A stretch of DNA of 64,000 nt from Marinomonas lutimaris (GTDB taxonomy: Bacteria; Pseudomonadota; Gammaproteobacteria; Pseudomonadales; Marinomonadaceae), in assembly GCF_019426345.1 (NCBI RefSeq), contig NZ_JAHLLW010000001.1:496001-560000 (forward strand), read 5' to 3'. The translations under genes were made by a program, and so were the position numbers. The notes below the pieces were generated by a model. It did not search any database and was not told the origin of the DNA. It was given only the letters and a program-made list of their open reading frames with translations. The first letter of the stretch is position 1. Every line of letters starts with the position of its first letter. This document shows positions 7,340-17,962 of the stretch, piece by piece.

Positions 7340-10300
7340 TTACTGCTCAGAGTCCTCTAAATATTCTTTGAGTATAGTTAAATGTTTCATTGCTTGTTCA
7401 AAATCGTAAAGGTTTAAGGCTGCAACGATTTTAAGCATGCTGTCATAAAGACGTCTGTCGGTAATATTTGGGAGTATTGCTTGTGCTAATGGCAAGGCTT
7501 GAACCGTATTACTTTCAATATAAGTGTTTAATTTTTCAATGTTTTTTTGAATTTCTTCTTGTGTCATAACTAAAGGTGGTTGAGGCGTTTGTGCCAAATC
7601 CGTAGAGCACATTTTATCCCAAATTTTTAGTTCATTAAGAACCGTGTTTAGGTCATTCTCTACTGCTTTTAGTATAGATGAGAGATCTGTTTTGTCTTCT
7701 TCGATCGCATTTTCTAGTCGTTCAGAAGATACGCTCAGTTGAGTCATTCCTAATGTAGCAGCGATGCCTTTCAGTGTGTGGGCGTGTCGATTGGCTGTTT
7801 CTTTGTCATTCGCTGCCAAACAAGCTTCGTATTCTTCGATGAAATAGACTTGGGTCACTAAAAATCGTTTTAATAAGCGAGTATAAAGCGAGCTAGTAAG
7901 GGTTCTTGCCAAGCCTGCTTCGACATCAATATACGGGCTGTTAGGCAGAATATCGGTATTAAGATTCTCATCAACCGATGACCTTGATGTCTCTAAAGAA
8001 CCCCGATTGCTCATGTTTATCCACGTTTGTAATGTGGCAAACATGGTGTCTATGTTAATAGGTTTGGCAATATGGTCGTTCATACCAGATTCTTTGGCGC
8101 GCTTGATATCTTCTTGCATGACGTTGGCAGTCATCGCAATAATAGGTAAGTCTTTATATTGCACCATAGAGCGAATTTTTTGGGTGGCCATGTAGCCATC
8201 CATGATGGGCATTTGGCAATCCATCAAGATACAATCGAATTGCTCTTTTTCTAGCTTATCAATCGCTTCTTGGCCGTTATTGGCGGTGGTTACGTCGATG
8301 CCTTGTTGTGTGAGTATATCTTCCGCTAATTCGCGGTTTATTTCGTTGTCTTCAACTAATAATATTTTTACCCCTGAAAATTCATAAGAGCAGTCAAGGC
8401 TTGTCTGGTAGAGTGCTTTATCATTTAGTGGTCCACTTTCAGAGCCACAGACATTGATAATTTGATCAAATAAGCTAGAGGCCGTGACGGGCTTAGTCAA
8501 ATAGCCTGCTATAGGAAGACCATTACCAGCTTGTTGTACTTCATCTAGTTTGTAGGCCGTGACCATAATGATGGTAAGCGGAGATTGCTTGTCTGTGTGT
8601 TCAAAGATAGCTTTGCAGGTCTCTATGCCATCAAGCCCCGGCATTTTCCAATCGATCAGCATCAGTGGATAAGGATGCGAACACCCTTTTAGTGAATGGA
8701 TATACTCAATAGCTTCATACCCACTCTTGCAAGAGTGACAAATAAGGCCGAGAGCTTCCACGTTCGCTTTTAGAACATCTCTTGCTGTGTCGTTATCATC
8801 CACAATGACGACTTGGCTTAAGCTAACCTGAGGGCTAAGAGTGAACTGAGCAGGGTGTTTGTCACAATGCTGGAAAGGTAAGGTAAAATTAAAGGTGCTA
8901 CCTTTGCCTTCTTCACTTTCTACCCAAATCTCTCCGCCCATAAGCTGAATAAGCCGTTTTGATATAGCAAGTCCAAGCCCGGTGCCTCCGAATTTTCTCG
9001 TTGTCGATGCATCAGCTTGAGAGAAGGATTTAAACAGCTTGTCCTGTGTATCTTGATTGATGCCAATGCCCGTATCTTGCACGCAGAAGTGGATGATATG
9101 TTCTTGCTGATTTTGCTTAAAAGAAGTGGCTTTAATGATAATTTCCCCCGCTTCTGTAAACTTAACCGCGTTGTTGCTCAGGTTCAGTAGAATTTGGCGC
9201 AGTTTGGTGGGATCTCCTACCACGCTTTCTGGTATCTCTTGGTCAATATCTATGATGAGCTCTAACCCCTTTTCTTCAATTTTCAGCTCAAGTACATGGG
9301 TCACATTATGGATAAGGCTATGTAACTTAAAAGGGACTTTTTCAATGTCCATTTTTCGTGCTTCGATTTTTGAAAAGTCTAAGATATCGTTAATAATGTT
9401 GAGAAGAGACTCGGCTGAGTGACTGACTTTTTGAATATAACTGCGTTGTTTGTCTGTTAAGTCGGTTCGAAGTGCTAACGAGGACATACCGATGATAGAG
9501 TTCATTGGTGTACGAATTTCATGGCTCATGTTGGCAAGAAATTCACTTTTTGCTTGATTGGCATTTTCTGCCGCTTCTTTTGCCGTTTGTAGCTCGCCTG
9601 TTTGTAAGGCGATGTCATTTTCCAGCTTTACTTTATATTGCGCTAGAGATTGCTGTGACATGACTCTTTCCGTCACGTCTCGCCAAGATATGATAGTGGC
9701 TGGTTTATTATTAAAAGAAATCGATAGAATGGTCATGTCCGCATAGATCAATTCGCCATCATAGCGTTGGAAGACCCATTCTGTTCTCGTGTGGCCATGC
9801 TGCGCGACCTTCTCAGAAAGGCTTTCAAAATGTACTGAAGAGAGTCGACCATCAGCTTGTTCAGTTGGAGAAAGGTTGGTTAGCTCGGTATCCAGTAGTT
9901 TTTCTTTGCTGGGAAATTGAAGTGTCTGAATCGCGGCATCGTTGCACTCCACCATTTTTAAATCAATGAGTATCCAAGTTGGGTCTGGCGATACTTCAAA
10001 CATAGAGCGAAAGCGCTCTTCGCTTTTGATAAAACTAGATAATTGTCGCGTCACTCTGCGTGAAATAGCCCACGCTAATATAAGTAATATGGCAATCGTA
10101 ATAATGCTGATCAAGATAATGCGTGATTTAACATCTTTTAACCTATCTTCAATTTGTTGCTCTAAGTTCTTTGAATTGACCTGAACATACTCACCGATTT
10201 GATCCATTAAACGTGGTAAGGGCAAAAAGATATTTTCTAATAAATTATTAAGCTCGATTTTTTCTTCTTCTAGCAATATATGCTCGAGGCGCATATGAAA

Positions 10301-11200
10301 AAGGCCATTGTTTCCGAGTACGATAACTTGATTTGTATTATCAAAATAATATTGCTCGCCAAATAGAATATTACCCAACGCATTTCTTTCTATTTGTAGG
10401 TATTCCGCTGCGTCTGGATGTGTTTTGGCAGACTCTGCAATGACATAATCTAAGCGGTCGAGGGAGGATTTGATTTGGTTATCTTTTAAATCGGTAATGG
10501 TGCTTAGCGAGTTAGAAACCAGCATGACATTTAAAGCGACTTCAAGTGTGTTTACGTCTTCCATTGCAGTGTTTAATGCAGACTCTAGTCGTGAAAGACG
10601 AAGCTTTAAATACTCTTTGGCAAGTTCATCTCTGTCGTCGATTGAGGATGTATTGTACTGGTAGATTAACGCATTTTCTCGTAGGCGGTTATCTCCTGTC
10701 ATGGAATAGATAGAACGCTTTAAATTGCTAAGATGAGCAATGGCTTTGGCGGGGAAGTCGAGTTGTATTTCGTTTAAAACATGTTGGGTTCTTCGGGTAT
10801 GCCAGTCGTTAATTTTATTGGTTATGTCTAACATGCTTTGTTCGCGCTCTTCTAATTGAGCGCTTATAGCAGCGGTTTTTGTGTTGATAGACTCAGAACG
10901 GAGCGTAGCGATAGATTGATGATAAAGAGCCATTTGCTGTGCGTTATCAACGGCCGAATTAGTACCTTCAAACAAGGCTTGACGAAGCTGACTACGGAAC
11001 GCAGGGACAATTTCTCTTAGCTCTGCAGATGCGTTTAATAGTTTTGTTTGCTGTGCTCTTAGGTCTTGCCTTTGTTGTGTTAGTTCCTGCAAGGCAGCGG
11101 TTAAGATAACGGCTCCGATGATAGAAGAAATTAAAGCGACAAAAGCTAAAAGCCAAACCAAGGGAGAGATGGATAAGTGATGTCGATCTAATGTCATCAT
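7340..11200 (-). CDS. Hybrid sensor histidine kinase, BarA/unorthodox type
   Basis: A 1286-residue membrane kinase. It has TM1 at about residues 13-36, then a periplasmic helical sensor region to about 350, then TM2 near 354-375. A PAS domain follows from about 393 ([16 protein letters not shown]). The dimerisation/phosphoacceptor domain has [12 protein letters not shown] with the His near 558. The ATPase domain has N, G1 (DTGIGI) and G2 ([10 protein letters not shown]) boxes. Two receiver domains follow, with aspartates in [10 protein letters not shown] (near 849) and [10 protein letters not shown] (near 994), then a C-terminal Hpt domain with HAHTLKG (near 1140). All phosphorelay residues are visible. 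Neighbours 9 bases upstream (ligand-binding protein) and 5 bases downstream (HD-GYP regulator) suggest a dedicated signalling route to c-di-GMP. Confidence 0.93.
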   Translation of the reverse strand: MMTLDRHHLSISPLVWLLAFVALISSIIGAVILTAALQELTQQRQDLRAQQTKLLNASAELREIVPAFRSQLRQALFEGTNSAVDNAQQMALYHQSIATLRSESINTKTAAISAQLEEREQSMLDITNKINDWHTRRTQHVLNEIQLDFPAKAIAHLSNLKRSIYSMTGDNRLRENALIYQYNTSSIDDRDELAKEYLKLRLSRLESALNTAMEDVNTLEVALNVMLVSNSLSTITDLKDNQIKSSLDRLDYVIAESAKTHPDAAEYLQIERNALGNILFGEQYYFDNTNQVIVLGNNGLFHMRLEHILLEEEKIELNNLLENIFLPLPRLMDQIGEYVQVNSKNLEQQIEDRLKDVKSRIILISIITIAILLILAWAISRRVTRQLSSFIKSEERFRSMFEVSPDPTWILIDLKMVECNDAAIQTLQFPSKEKLLDTELTNLSPTEQADGRLSSVHFESLSEKVAQHGHTRTEWVFQRYDGELIYADMTILSISFNNKPATIISWRDVTERVMSQQSLAQYKVKLENDIALQTGELQTAKEAAENANQAKSEFLANMSHEIRTPMNSIIGMSSLALRTDLTDKQRSYIQKVSHSAESLLNIINDILDFSKIEARKMDIEKVPFKLHSLIHNVTHVLELKIEEKGLELIIDIDQEIPESVVGDPTKLRQILLNLSNNAVKFTEAGEIIIKATSFKQNQQEHIIHFCVQDTGIGINQDTQDKLFKSFSQADASTTRKFGGTGLGLAISKRLIQLMGGEIWVESEEGKGSTFNFTLPFQHCDKHPAQFTLSPQVSLSQVVIVDDNDTARDVLKANVEALGLICHSCKSGYEAIEYIHSLKGCSHPYPLMLIDWKMPGLDGIETCKAIFEHTDKQSPLTIIMVTAYKLDEVQQAGNGLPIAGYLTKPVTASSLFDQIINVCGSESGPLNDKALYQTSLDCSYEFSGVKILLVEDNEINRELAEDILTQQGIDVTTANNGQEAIDKLEKEQFDCILMDCQMPIMDGYMATQKIRSMVQYKDLPIIAMTANVMQEDIKRAKESGMNDHIAKPINIDTMFATLQTWINMSNRGSLETSRSSVDENLNTDILPNSPYIDVEAGLARTLTSSLYTRLLKRFLVTQVYFIEEYEACLAANDKETANRHAHTLKGIAATLGMTQLSVSSERLENAIEEDKTDLSSILKAVENDLNTVLNELKIWDKMCSTDLAQTPQPPLVMTQEEIQKNIEKLNTYIESNTVQALPLAQAILPNITDRRLYDSMLKIVAALNLYDFEQAMKHLTILKEYLEDSEQ

Positions 11201-11209
11201 AATGCAGCC

Positions 11210-12397
11210 CTACTCAGTCTCTTGCTCAATAACTGGTGACTGTGTGTCAGTGAAAAGTAGTTCTTGTAATTCTCCATGGTTAATAAATTGCACCCAAATG
11301 TGTCTTTTTTTAGGGTTCAAAACAGACAGTTCGTTTTGTTTCTGAGAATCATTATTATCTCTCGTAAGCTTTTTCAGGCTGTCTTCGATCTCTTTGCTGG
11401 CGGGCATGTCTTTTAGTGGCAAAAGAGCTTGTCCAACAATGAGAGCATTGATGTAGCCTTCTAGTTGCATTGTCGTTGGAGGAGCTAGGTCGCCAAATCG
11501 TGCCATGTCTTCTTTCAGTTGTTTTATGATCGGAGCGTTTGAATTATTTAGCGAAGGGGTTGTTTGGGTGATTAATACTTTTGCTTTAGTGTCATTAATT
11601 TTTGTCTGTAATGCCTCTAACCCCGTAAATGAAAAGGTGGCAAATAGTGGTGATACGCCAAAGCTTTCAAGCTGCTTAATGAAGTTAGCGCTTGTATCAT
11701 AAGTACTGATCATAATAATGGCTTTAGGTATTGGGAAAACAGCTAAGACATCAGCAACGGAGTGGCTTACTTCGCTACTATTTCGTTGATGTCTAATCTG
11801 TAGTATTGATGTTGGGTCTTTCAGCCCAGCATTGGTTAAAGCTGCTATCGTACTTGCTAATCCTGCGTCACCGTAACTGTCTTTCTGCGCGAAAACCGCA
11901 ATCTCATTAGGCTTTATACCTAAATCATTCACCAGTACTTTTATTAAATAGTAGGCTTCTTCTGAATAGCTTGCCCGTGTATTAAATATAAATGGAGAAG
12001 ACCTTTCCGCTCTAATAGATTGTGCACCAGTGAGTGGCGATATAAGCGGAATATCGTATTTTGATAACACACTAAGGGAAGCAAGGTTAGTTGGTGTGCC
12101 AACACTACCTAACATGGCTTTCACTCCATAATCATTGATTAGAGTGTTGACTTGAGAAGGTGTTCTACTTGGCTCATAGCCATCGTCTAAGGGAACTAAT
12201 AAAAGTTGATAGTTCAGTTTCTTGCTGTCATTAATACGGTCAAAGCCTAATTTTATGCCCCTTACAATCTGATTGCCCATAAAGGCATTTGGACCCGTCA
12301 ATGGGCCAGTAAAACCAAAACGTAATTCCGATGAATACGCTTTTTCACCTAATAAAAAAAGGGATAGTGTTAAACAAGCAATGACTTTTAATATCAT
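11210..12397 (-). CDS. Periplasmic ligand-binding protein (LivK/Peripla_BP_6 type), probable kinase partner
   Basis: Type I periplasmic binding fold, similar to branched-chain amino acid binding proteins: LRFGFTGPLTGPNAFMGNQIVRGIKLGFD near the start, then AMLGSVGTPTNLA and a ligand-cleft region around IPLISPLTGAQS. The first residues (MILKVIACLTLSLFLL) are a signal peptide. I use the ATG at 12397, since the upstream TTG at 12430 would place residues before the signal sequence. No permease or ATPase genes accompany it. Instead it precedes a hybrid kinase and an HD-GYP regulator in one operon, so it probably senses a small solute for the kinase rather than feeding a transporter. The ligand is unknown. 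Confidence 0.82.
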   Translation of the reverse strand: MILKVIACLTLSLFLLGEKAYSSELRFGFTGPLTGPNAFMGNQIVRGIKLGFDRINDSKKLNYQLLLVPLDDGYEPSRTPSQVNTLINDYGVKAMLGSVGTPTNLASLSVLSKYDIPLISPLTGAQSIRAERSSPFIFNTRASYSEEAYYLIKVLVNDLGIKPNEIAVFAQKDSYGDAGLASTIAALTNAGLKDPTSILQIRHQRNSSEVSHSVADVLAVFPIPKAIIMISTYDTSANFIKQLESFGVSPLFATFSFTGLEALQTKINDTKAKVLITQTTPSLNNSNAPIIKQLKEDMARFGDLAPPTTMQLEGYINALIVGQALLPLKDMPASKEIEDSLKKLTRDNNDSQKQNELSVLNPKKRHIWVQFINHGELQELLFTDTQSPVIEQETE

Positions 12398-12494
12398 AAA
12401 CAGATTCAATCCCGCCGATACGATAAGCAAAGTAGTGAGTTATCAGTCTAAGATAAAAAAACAGGAATGAAATGTAAGTTTGGTAAGTAAATGT

Positions 12495-12516
12495 CAAAGC
12501 TGGTTACCCAGCTTTG
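12495..12516 (-). terminator. Hairpin after pxpC
   Basis: Perfect 9-bp stem CAAAGCTGG (12495-12503) with CCAGCTTTG (12508-12516), 4-nt loop. It lies 17 bases beyond the pxpC stop at the end of the long minus-strand operon. The U-tract is weak. Confidence 0.6.
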
Positions 12517-12532
12517 TATTGATAAGAAAATA

Positions 12533-13456
12533 TTAACGCCACTGAGTAAGTCGAGCCATTTGTAAATGACGCTCTCGCTCGGCTTGATCGACTGTGATAG
12601 GAGTGAACTGGATAATATCCCCCGGCTTTTGTTGGGCAAGAATGCCACCGCCAACGCGGGTGACGCAGCCCATTTTTGGGTAGCCGCCGATGGTTTGTCT
12701 GTCCTGCAGCAAGACAATAGGCTGGCCGTCTTTCGGGACTTGAATCGCACCATAAGCAATACCTTCCGAAATGATCCCTTTTAAGTCGCTGTGAACTTCT
12801 TGGCCTTCCAAGCGATAGCCCATGCGGTCTGAGTTGGACGATACTGTGTAATCGCTAGAGAAAAAGTTGGCGCGATCTAACGAGGAAAAAGACTGATACT
12901 GATAACCTAAAATGACCGGTATTTCTTTGTTGCCATAATTTGGAATCGCTAAGCGAGGCACTGATCTTTTTTCATGGCCCGAGAAAGCTTGATAGGCTAA
13001 TAGATCGCCTTTTTGCAGTTTGTCACCTTTGCCAGTGAGTCCGCCAATTTTTTCACGCACCACCGTGGCAACACTGCCTAGCGTCGGCTCGCAGTGAAAA
13101 CCGCCTTTTACTGCGAGGTAAGCTCGCAAGCCCCAAACTGGCTGGTGGAAGGCTAATACATCGCCTTTTTTAATGGCGTAGGTTTGCCAAGGCGTGATGC
13201 TTTTCTCGTTCAGCGTTGCTGCAAGATCCGCCCCGGTGATGGCGATGCTGGTATCGGCTTGCGCTTCTAATATGAACATGCCAAACGTAATTTCGATCTC
13301 TGGGCTATTACTGTCGTTATCGAGTAGAGCGTTGGCCCAACGAAAGGCAACTTCATCCATCGGTCCGCCAGTGGTTAGGCCAATAGATTGATGACCGTGG
13401 CGGCCCAAGTCTTGAATCAGCGCCAACAAGCCGGGTTTGATTACTTTAAAAGCCAT
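12533..13456 (-). CDS. pxpC: 5-oxoprolinase subunit C (KipA/allophanate hydrolase subunit 2-like)
   Basis: One of three subunits of the prokaryotic ATP-dependent 5-oxoprolinase, which converts pyroglutamate to glutamate. The carboxyltransferase-like fold is shown by MAFKVIKPGLLALIQDLGRHGHQ at the start, GGPMDEVAFRWANALLDN, a middle RVRGV-like part (DRMGYRLEG), and the late segment GQPIVLLQDRQTIGGYPKMG. Length, 307 residues, is usual. Its ATG overlaps the end of pxpB by 11 bases, and GAGGTC precedes it. Last gene of the DUF1445-TRAP-pxpABC operon. Confidence 0.92.
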   Translation of the reverse strand: MAFKVIKPGLLALIQDLGRHGHQSIGLTTGGPMDEVAFRWANALLDNDSNSPEIEITFGMFILEAQADTSIAITGADLAATLNEKSITPWQTYAIKKGDVLAFHQPVWGLRAYLAVKGGFHCEPTLGSVATVVREKIGGLTGKGDKLQKGDLLAYQAFSGHEKRSVPRLAIPNYGNKEIPVILGYQYQSFSSLDRANFFSSDYTVSSNSDRMGYRLEGQEVHSDLKGIISEGIAYGAIQVPKDGQPIVLLQDRQTIGGYPKMGCVTRVGGGILAQQKPGDIIQFTPITVDQAERERHLQMARLTQWR

Positions 13457-14150
13457 CGAGCTGACCTCCTAGTACTAAGAATTCATCCCGAGAAATAGGC
13501 TCGAATCGCACCGAATCTCCCATGGCGATTAGTGCGAGATTCTTGCTGCCCCAATCAATCAAATTGACTGGTGTGCGACCAATAATTTGCCAGCCACCAG
13601 GTGTCACGCTTGGATAAACCGCTGTTTGATTTTCTGCTAACGCCACGCTGCCAATCGGGACTTTTAAGCGCGGCGTAGTTTTTCTTGGAACGTGTAGTTC
13701 ATCGGGTGTATTACCTAAGAAAGCAAACCCCGGTGTAAAGCCAATGGCATAGGCTCGATAGGTTGTTTCACTATGGCGCTGAATTATTTCGTCGATGCTT
13801 AAATGACAGTGCTTGGCTACGTTTTCGATATCTGGCCCGACTTCTTTGCCGTAATACACAGGAATCACCACTTCGCGCTGATCTTTGACCGAAAAGTCAT
13901 TAGGATCAATGGCTTCTATGGTCTGACGAATGGTTTTGAAAATAGCAAAGCGGTCATAATGATCATCATCAAACACGACCAAAAGCGTGGTGTAGGATGG
14001 TACCAAATCAACAATGCCCGCTAGTTTCGTCAAATGTTGCGTGACTTGAGCAATGTAATTAGAGGTCGCTTCGCTAATCACCTGATTAAAGGTCAATAAG
14101 CAGGCCTGATTACTGACCATTTCTATGTTCGGGAAGTCTTCGCGGCTCAT
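13446..14150 (-). CDS. pxpB: 5-oxoprolinase subunit B (KipI family)
   Basis: Partner of PxpC in the 5-oxoprolinase complex. Family landmarks are the motif VPVYYGKEVGPDIENVA, then YAIGFTPGFAFLGN and the segment VPIGSVALAENQTAVYP followed by TPGGWQIIGRTP, all strongly conserved in KipI/PxpB proteins. The 234-residue length is normal. It begins 4 bases after pxpA ends and overlaps pxpC by 11 bases, so translational coupling is likely. Confidence 0.92.
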   Translation of the reverse strand: MSREDFPNIEMVSNQACLLTFNQVISEATSNYIAQVTQHLTKLAGIVDLVPSYTTLLVVFDDDHYDRFAIFKTIRQTIEAIDPNDFSVKDQREVVIPVYYGKEVGPDIENVAKHCHLSIDEIIQRHSETTYRAYAIGFTPGFAFLGNTPDELHVPRKTTPRLKVPIGSVALAENQTAVYPSVTPGGWQIIGRTPVNLIDWGSKNLALIAMGDSVRFEPISRDEFLVLGGQLDGF

Positions 14151-14153
14151 AAT

Positions 14154-14906
14154 TTATTTCACGTTTGTGTTGTTTAAACGATCCACTAAAGAGCGAATGC
14201 GCATAACAGCGTCCACTGCATGAGCACCATCGCCATGTACACAAATAGTATCGGCATGTATCGCCAGCTGTTTGCCTGATGTGGTCGTTAACATGCCCGT
14301 TTCGCATAGTTGCTCGACTTGCTTTTCGATCAAATCAAAACTGGCGTGAACGGCATTGGGTTCTTTACGGGGCGTGAGTCTGCCTTCGTCTGTGTATAAA
14401 CGATCAGAAAAAGCTTCAAACCAAACTTGGATACCGTATTTCTTCGCCATCTTCTGGATTTCAGGAGCTTCTGGTACCGCCATCACCATTAGTGGCAAGG
14501 TAGCGTCTAGCTCGCTTACCGCTTGCATCACCGTGTCTAACACAGTGAAATCTGCCATCATGGTGTTGTACAAAGCGCCATGGGGTTTGACGTAATCCAC
14601 TTGGGTATTTTGGCTTTCGCAGATACCTTTTAACGCGCCAATTTGGTATTGAATGAGCGCTTTTAATTCACCGGGTGCGATGTCCATGTTACGACGACCA
14701 AAGCCAACCAAGTCTGGATAAGCGGGATGCGCACCAATGGTGACATTATGTTGTTTTGCCAATTCAACGGTTTTTGCCATGGTCAGTGGATCAGAAGCAT
14801 GGAAGCCGCAAGCGATGTTTGCCTGATCGACAAATGGCATGATTTTATCGTCTAAGCCCATTTTCCAAGCGCCGAACGCTTCGCCCATATCGCAATTTAA
14901 TTTCAT
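14154..14906 (-). CDS. pxpA: 5-oxoprolinase subunit A (LamB/YcsF family)
   Basis: Third 5-oxoprolinase subunit, of the YcsF family. It has MKLNCDMGEAFGAWKMG at the N-terminus, ANIACGFHASDP near residues 30-41, and the metal/substrate motifs IGAHPAYPDLVGFGRR and YVKPHGALYN, and it ends with CVHGDGAHAVD. All expected blocks are present in 250 residues. It lies 36 bases after the TRAP large permease gene and 3 bases before pxpB. Confidence 0.93.
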   Translation of the reverse strand: MKLNCDMGEAFGAWKMGLDDKIMPFVDQANIACGFHASDPLTMAKTVELAKQHNVTIGAHPAYPDLVGFGRRNMDIAPGELKALIQYQIGALKGICESQNTQVDYVKPHGALYNTMMADFTVLDTVMQAVSELDATLPLMVMAVPEAPEIQKMAKKYGIQVWFEAFSDRLYTDEGRLTPRKEPNAVHASFDLIEKQVEQLCETGMLTTTSGKQLAIHADTICVHGDGAHAVDAVMRIRSLVDRLNNTNVK

Positions 14907-14942
14907 CTTTGGTTCCTCGTGCCTGTTTACTGTTGAAGGCGG

Positions 14943-16250
14943 TTAGTTTTGAGACATGGTCGTTGGTAAATACGTGACAATTTCAGGAAAAATACTGATC
15001 AACAAGATGGCTACGCCAATCAGTAAAAAGAACGGCAGGGCAGCTTTTGCCACATACAAAATATTTTTCCCCGTCAGAGCCTGTATCACAAAAAGGTTGA
15101 AGCCAACGGGCGGGGTGATTTGCGACATTTCCACCACCAACACTATGAAGATACCAAACCACAACAGATCAATATTCGCAGCTTGTACCATAGGCAATAT
15201 GACAGCAACGGTCAGCACCACCACAGAAATACCATCCAAGAAGCAGCCTAGGATCACGAACAACACTGTAAGGTATAAGATTAGTTCCATAGGCGATAAA
15301 GACATGCCAGAAATCCACAAAGCCAAGGCTTTAGGTATACCTAAAAAGCCCATTGCTAGTGTCAAAAAGTGCGCGCCAACTAGGATGAAACCAATCATAC
15401 AAGAGCTTTTTACCGCGCCTAATAAGCTGTCCATAAAGCTGTGACGGCTTAATGATCCAGTGAATGCAGCCAGTACCAATGCACCGGCCACACCAATAGC
15501 GGCAGCTTCGGTTGGTGTCGTAATACCGCCGTAAATAGACCCCAATACAAAACCAATCAACCCGACGACTGGCAATAGTTTACGTAAGCCTTTAATGCGT
15601 GCCGACCAGCTAGTTTCATGACCCGTTGTTTTAGGTAATTCGTCCTTGTGTAGATGTCCCCAAATCATGGTAAAGCCCATAAATAGGGTGACTAATAACA
15701 AGCCTGGCAAAGCGCCAGCGATAAACAAACGTGCGATAGATACTTCTGCCGCCACGCCATACACAATCAAAATAATCGATGGCGGAATGAGCAGACCCAA
15801 GGTCCCAGAGCCTGCCAAGGTGCCGATGGCCATGCGATCGCTGTAACCTTGCTTGCGCAGCTCTGGCAAAGTCATGCGTCCAATGGTCGCAGCGGTTGCC
15901 GCAGAAGAGCCTGATACCGCAGCAAAAATGCCACAGCTAAGAATATTCACATGTAGTAATTTACCTGGTACTCCGCCTAACCATGGCGATAGACCTTTGA
16001 ATAAATCTTCTGATAAGCGCGTACGAAACAGCACCTCACCCATCCAAATAAACAGTGGTAAAGCGGTCAGTGACCACGCGGTACTTGCCCCCCAGCTTGA
16101 GGTCGCAAAAAGCAAATCCACTTGATAGTTTTCAGAAAGAATTAAGCCCAAACCACCAATGGCGATTAGGGTAAAAGACACCCAAACACCCAGTGACAAA
16201 AGGGCAAGCATGGCAAACGCCAGCAGGATAGAAATCCACATCATATCCAT
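14943..16250 (-). CDS. TRAP transporter large permease (DctM family)
   Basis: Integral membrane subunit of about 12 helices and 435 residues, which moves substrate with sodium after delivery by the binding protein. DctM landmarks are SSAATAATIGRMTLPELRKQGY, then GTLGLLIPPSIILIVYG and TPTEAAAIGV, and near the end EMSQITPPVGFNLFV. Its ATG overlaps the stop of the small permease gene in a TAATG arrangement. Given the neighbouring pxpABC genes the substrate is probably 5-oxoproline or a related acid. That is inference from context. Confidence 0.93.
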   Translation of the reverse strand: MDMMWISILLAFAMLALLSLGVWVSFTLIAIGGLGLILSENYQVDLLFATSSWGASTAWSLTALPLFIWMGEVLFRTRLSEDLFKGLSPWLGGVPGKLLHVNILSCGIFAAVSGSSAATAATIGRMTLPELRKQGYSDRMAIGTLAGSGTLGLLIPPSIILIVYGVAAEVSIARLFIAGALPGLLLVTLFMGFTMIWGHLHKDELPKTTGHETSWSARIKGLRKLLPVVGLIGFVLGSIYGGITTPTEAAAIGVAGALVLAAFTGSLSRHSFMDSLLGAVKSSCMIGFILVGAHFLTLAMGFLGIPKALALWISGMSLSPMELILYLTVLFVILGCFLDGISVVVLTVAVILPMVQAANIDLLWFGIFIVLVVEMSQITPPVGFNLFVIQALTGKNILYVAKAALPFFLLIGVAILLISIFPEIVTYLPTTMSQN

Positions 16251-16768
16251 TAGATTTCCTCCAAAGACAGAGCGTCTTCTTGTTCACTGTAAGTGGGCTT
16301 TTTACCACGCAATACAGTGACTAATGCATCTAAAATGGCAAGGTTCAACGCGATTACACCAATCGCAACAGGCAGCTGAGGAATCCAAAGCGGAATCGGA
16401 ATATAACCGTAGGACACTTCTTCATAAATATAAGATTCGTACACCATGTAACTGCAGGCGTAGGACAAATAGCACAATAGCCCAAAGGACAAGACCAGAA
16501 TTACACCTTCTTGTATCCTGCGGGGGACTGGAGAAAATCGTTGAATCAGCAAGGTGACTCGAATATGACCGCCTTCACGGAAGGTATAAGCCAATCCAAG
16601 AAAGGTCGATGCTGCAAGCGCGTACCCTGCAAAATCTTCCGCAGAGGGTACAATAAAACCGAATAAACGACCGACGATTTGCGCTAATAAAAGCAAGGTG
16701 ATAATAACGATACACAAACCGGACAACAGGCCAGAACAGAGGTACAGCTTTTCTTTTAATTGGCTCAT
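16250..16768 (-). CDS. TRAP transporter small permease (DctQ family)
   Basis: Four-helix small membrane subunit of the TRAP carrier. It has a helix around LYLCSGLLSGLCIVIITLLL, then the DctQ-typical segment SAEDFAGYALAASTFLGLAYTFREGGHIRV, and two later helices. I prefer the ATG at 16768. A GTG at 16798 in the same frame is possible, and neither has a good ribosome site. The gene follows the binding-protein gene after a hairpin-containing gap of about 120 bases and is fused by TAATG to the large permease gene. Confidence 0.88.
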   Translation of the reverse strand: MSQLKEKLYLCSGLLSGLCIVIITLLLLAQIVGRLFGFIVPSAEDFAGYALAASTFLGLAYTFREGGHIRVTLLIQRFSPVPRRIQEGVILVLSFGLLCYLSYACSYMVYESYIYEEVSYGYIPIPLWIPQLPVAIGVIALNLAILDALVTVLRGKKPTYSEQEDALSLEEI

Positions 16769-16857
16769 AGTGTTCACTTTTTGCTTGGAAGACACCACCT
16801 AGCTTGATGTTGTATCAACAAAAAAACTAGGGGTGTTGGGAGGACGCTTTTATTTAT

Positions 16858-16883
16858 GAGTCTTTTTTATTCGCTAAAGACTC
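16858..16883 (-). terminator. Attenuator-like hairpin between TRAP binding protein and permease genes
   Basis: Stem GAGTCTTT (16858-16865) with AAAGACTC (16876-16883), 10-nt loop, seven bases past the binding-protein stop. Such hairpins usually raise binding-protein level over the permeases. The U-tract is poor, so it may act mainly by blocking 3' decay. Confidence 0.5.
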
Positions 16884-16890
16884 TTGATGA

Positions 16891-17868
16891 TCAGTTCTGA
16901 TAACGAGTCAGGATTTCACCAATTTCTTTTGGTGCTTCCGCTTTCCATTCTTCTGTCATCGTTTTACCAATGGCTTTTAGTTCTTCAACTAACTGAGGTG
17001 ATGGATCCGATACCACCATGCCGTTTTCAACCAAAGTTGCTTTATCTTTCGCTGCGCGTGCTGCGATTTGGGTCCAACCTGCCGCTTCGGCGTTTTTCGC
17101 TGCGTCTAGTATTACTTGTTGAGTCGCTTTATCTAAACGACGAAAAGCACGCTTGTTCACCACAACGATATTTTTTGGAATCCATGCTTTCACATCTGTG
17201 TAATAGTTCACGTAATCCCAAGCTTGGCTATCAACGCCTGTCGATGGCGAAGTGATCATGGCTTGGATAATGCCAGTACTAAAAGCTTGAGGAATATCAG
17301 GCGTTTGAATGGTCATTGGTGTGGTATTCATTAGATCAGCAAGGCGCGACTGTGTTGGGCTGTAAGCACGCATTTTTTGACCTTTCAAATCGGCCAAGCT
17401 GTTTACTGGCTCTTTGCTGTAAAGGCTCTGTGCTGGCCATGCAACGGTATAAAGCAACATCATGCCGTCTTTGTCCAATTCCTTAGCGATAGAAGGTTTA
17501 GCCGCTTCCCACAATTTTTTGGCGTCTTCAAAAGACGTTGCCAAAAACGGAATATTGTCGTGTTTATAGATAGGATTTTCATTGCCCAAAATACCCAAAA
17601 ACACTTCGCCCATCTGTACTTGCCCTGTTTTTACTGAGCGTGGGATTTCAGTGTGCTTGACCAAAGAACCACCAGAGTGAACCGTGATATCAAGGTCGCC
17701 ATTGGTATTGTTTTTGATTTCTTTCGCGAAGCTATAAGCGATTTGTGTTTGTAAATTGCCATCACCGTAAGGAGTTGGCATGTGCCATTTTTCGGCAAAG
17801 CTGGCAGTAGAAGTAAGGCCGCCGATAGCGACGCCACTAATAAGTAATGCACTGGTTAATTTTGACAT
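16891..17868 (-). CDS. TRAP transporter substrate-binding protein (DctP family)
   Basis: Periplasmic binding protein, 325 residues. A signal peptide spans MSKLTSALLISGVAIGGLTS and ends near SFA-E. DctP landmarks are GGSLVKHTEIPRSVKTGQVQMGE, then LADLKGQKMRAYSP with the carboxylate-binding arginine region, and QAFSTGIIQAMITSP. It is the second gene of the operon after the DUF1445 gene (94-base gap) and precedes the permeases. The likely ligand is 5-oxoproline or a related carboxylate, judged only from the pxpABC context. Confidence 0.92.
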   Translation of the reverse strand: MSKLTSALLISGVAIGGLTSTASFAEKWHMPTPYGDGNLQTQIAYSFAKEIKNNTNGDLDITVHSGGSLVKHTEIPRSVKTGQVQMGEVFLGILGNENPIYKHDNIPFLATSFEDAKKLWEAAKPSIAKELDKDGMMLLYTVAWPAQSLYSKEPVNSLADLKGQKMRAYSPTQSRLADLMNTTPMTIQTPDIPQAFSTGIIQAMITSPSTGVDSQAWDYVNYYTDVKAWIPKNIVVVNKRAFRRLDKATQQVILDAAKNAEAAGWTQIAARAAKDKATLVENGMVVSDPSPQLVEELKAIGKTMTEEWKAEAPKEIGEILTRYQN

Positions 17869-17962
17869 GGTGTTCGTTCCTATTTTTAAAAGTTATTTGT
17901 TTTTTATTATCAATGATGCGGTAGTTTCTACCTGCGTGTTGTCATTCAAGGTTCTGAAAAAG

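Noticed and set aside
12448..12759. 103-codon minus-strand frame near the end of pxpC
   Set aside because: Out of frame within pxpC, with low-complexity basic and Ser-rich composition; shadow frame.
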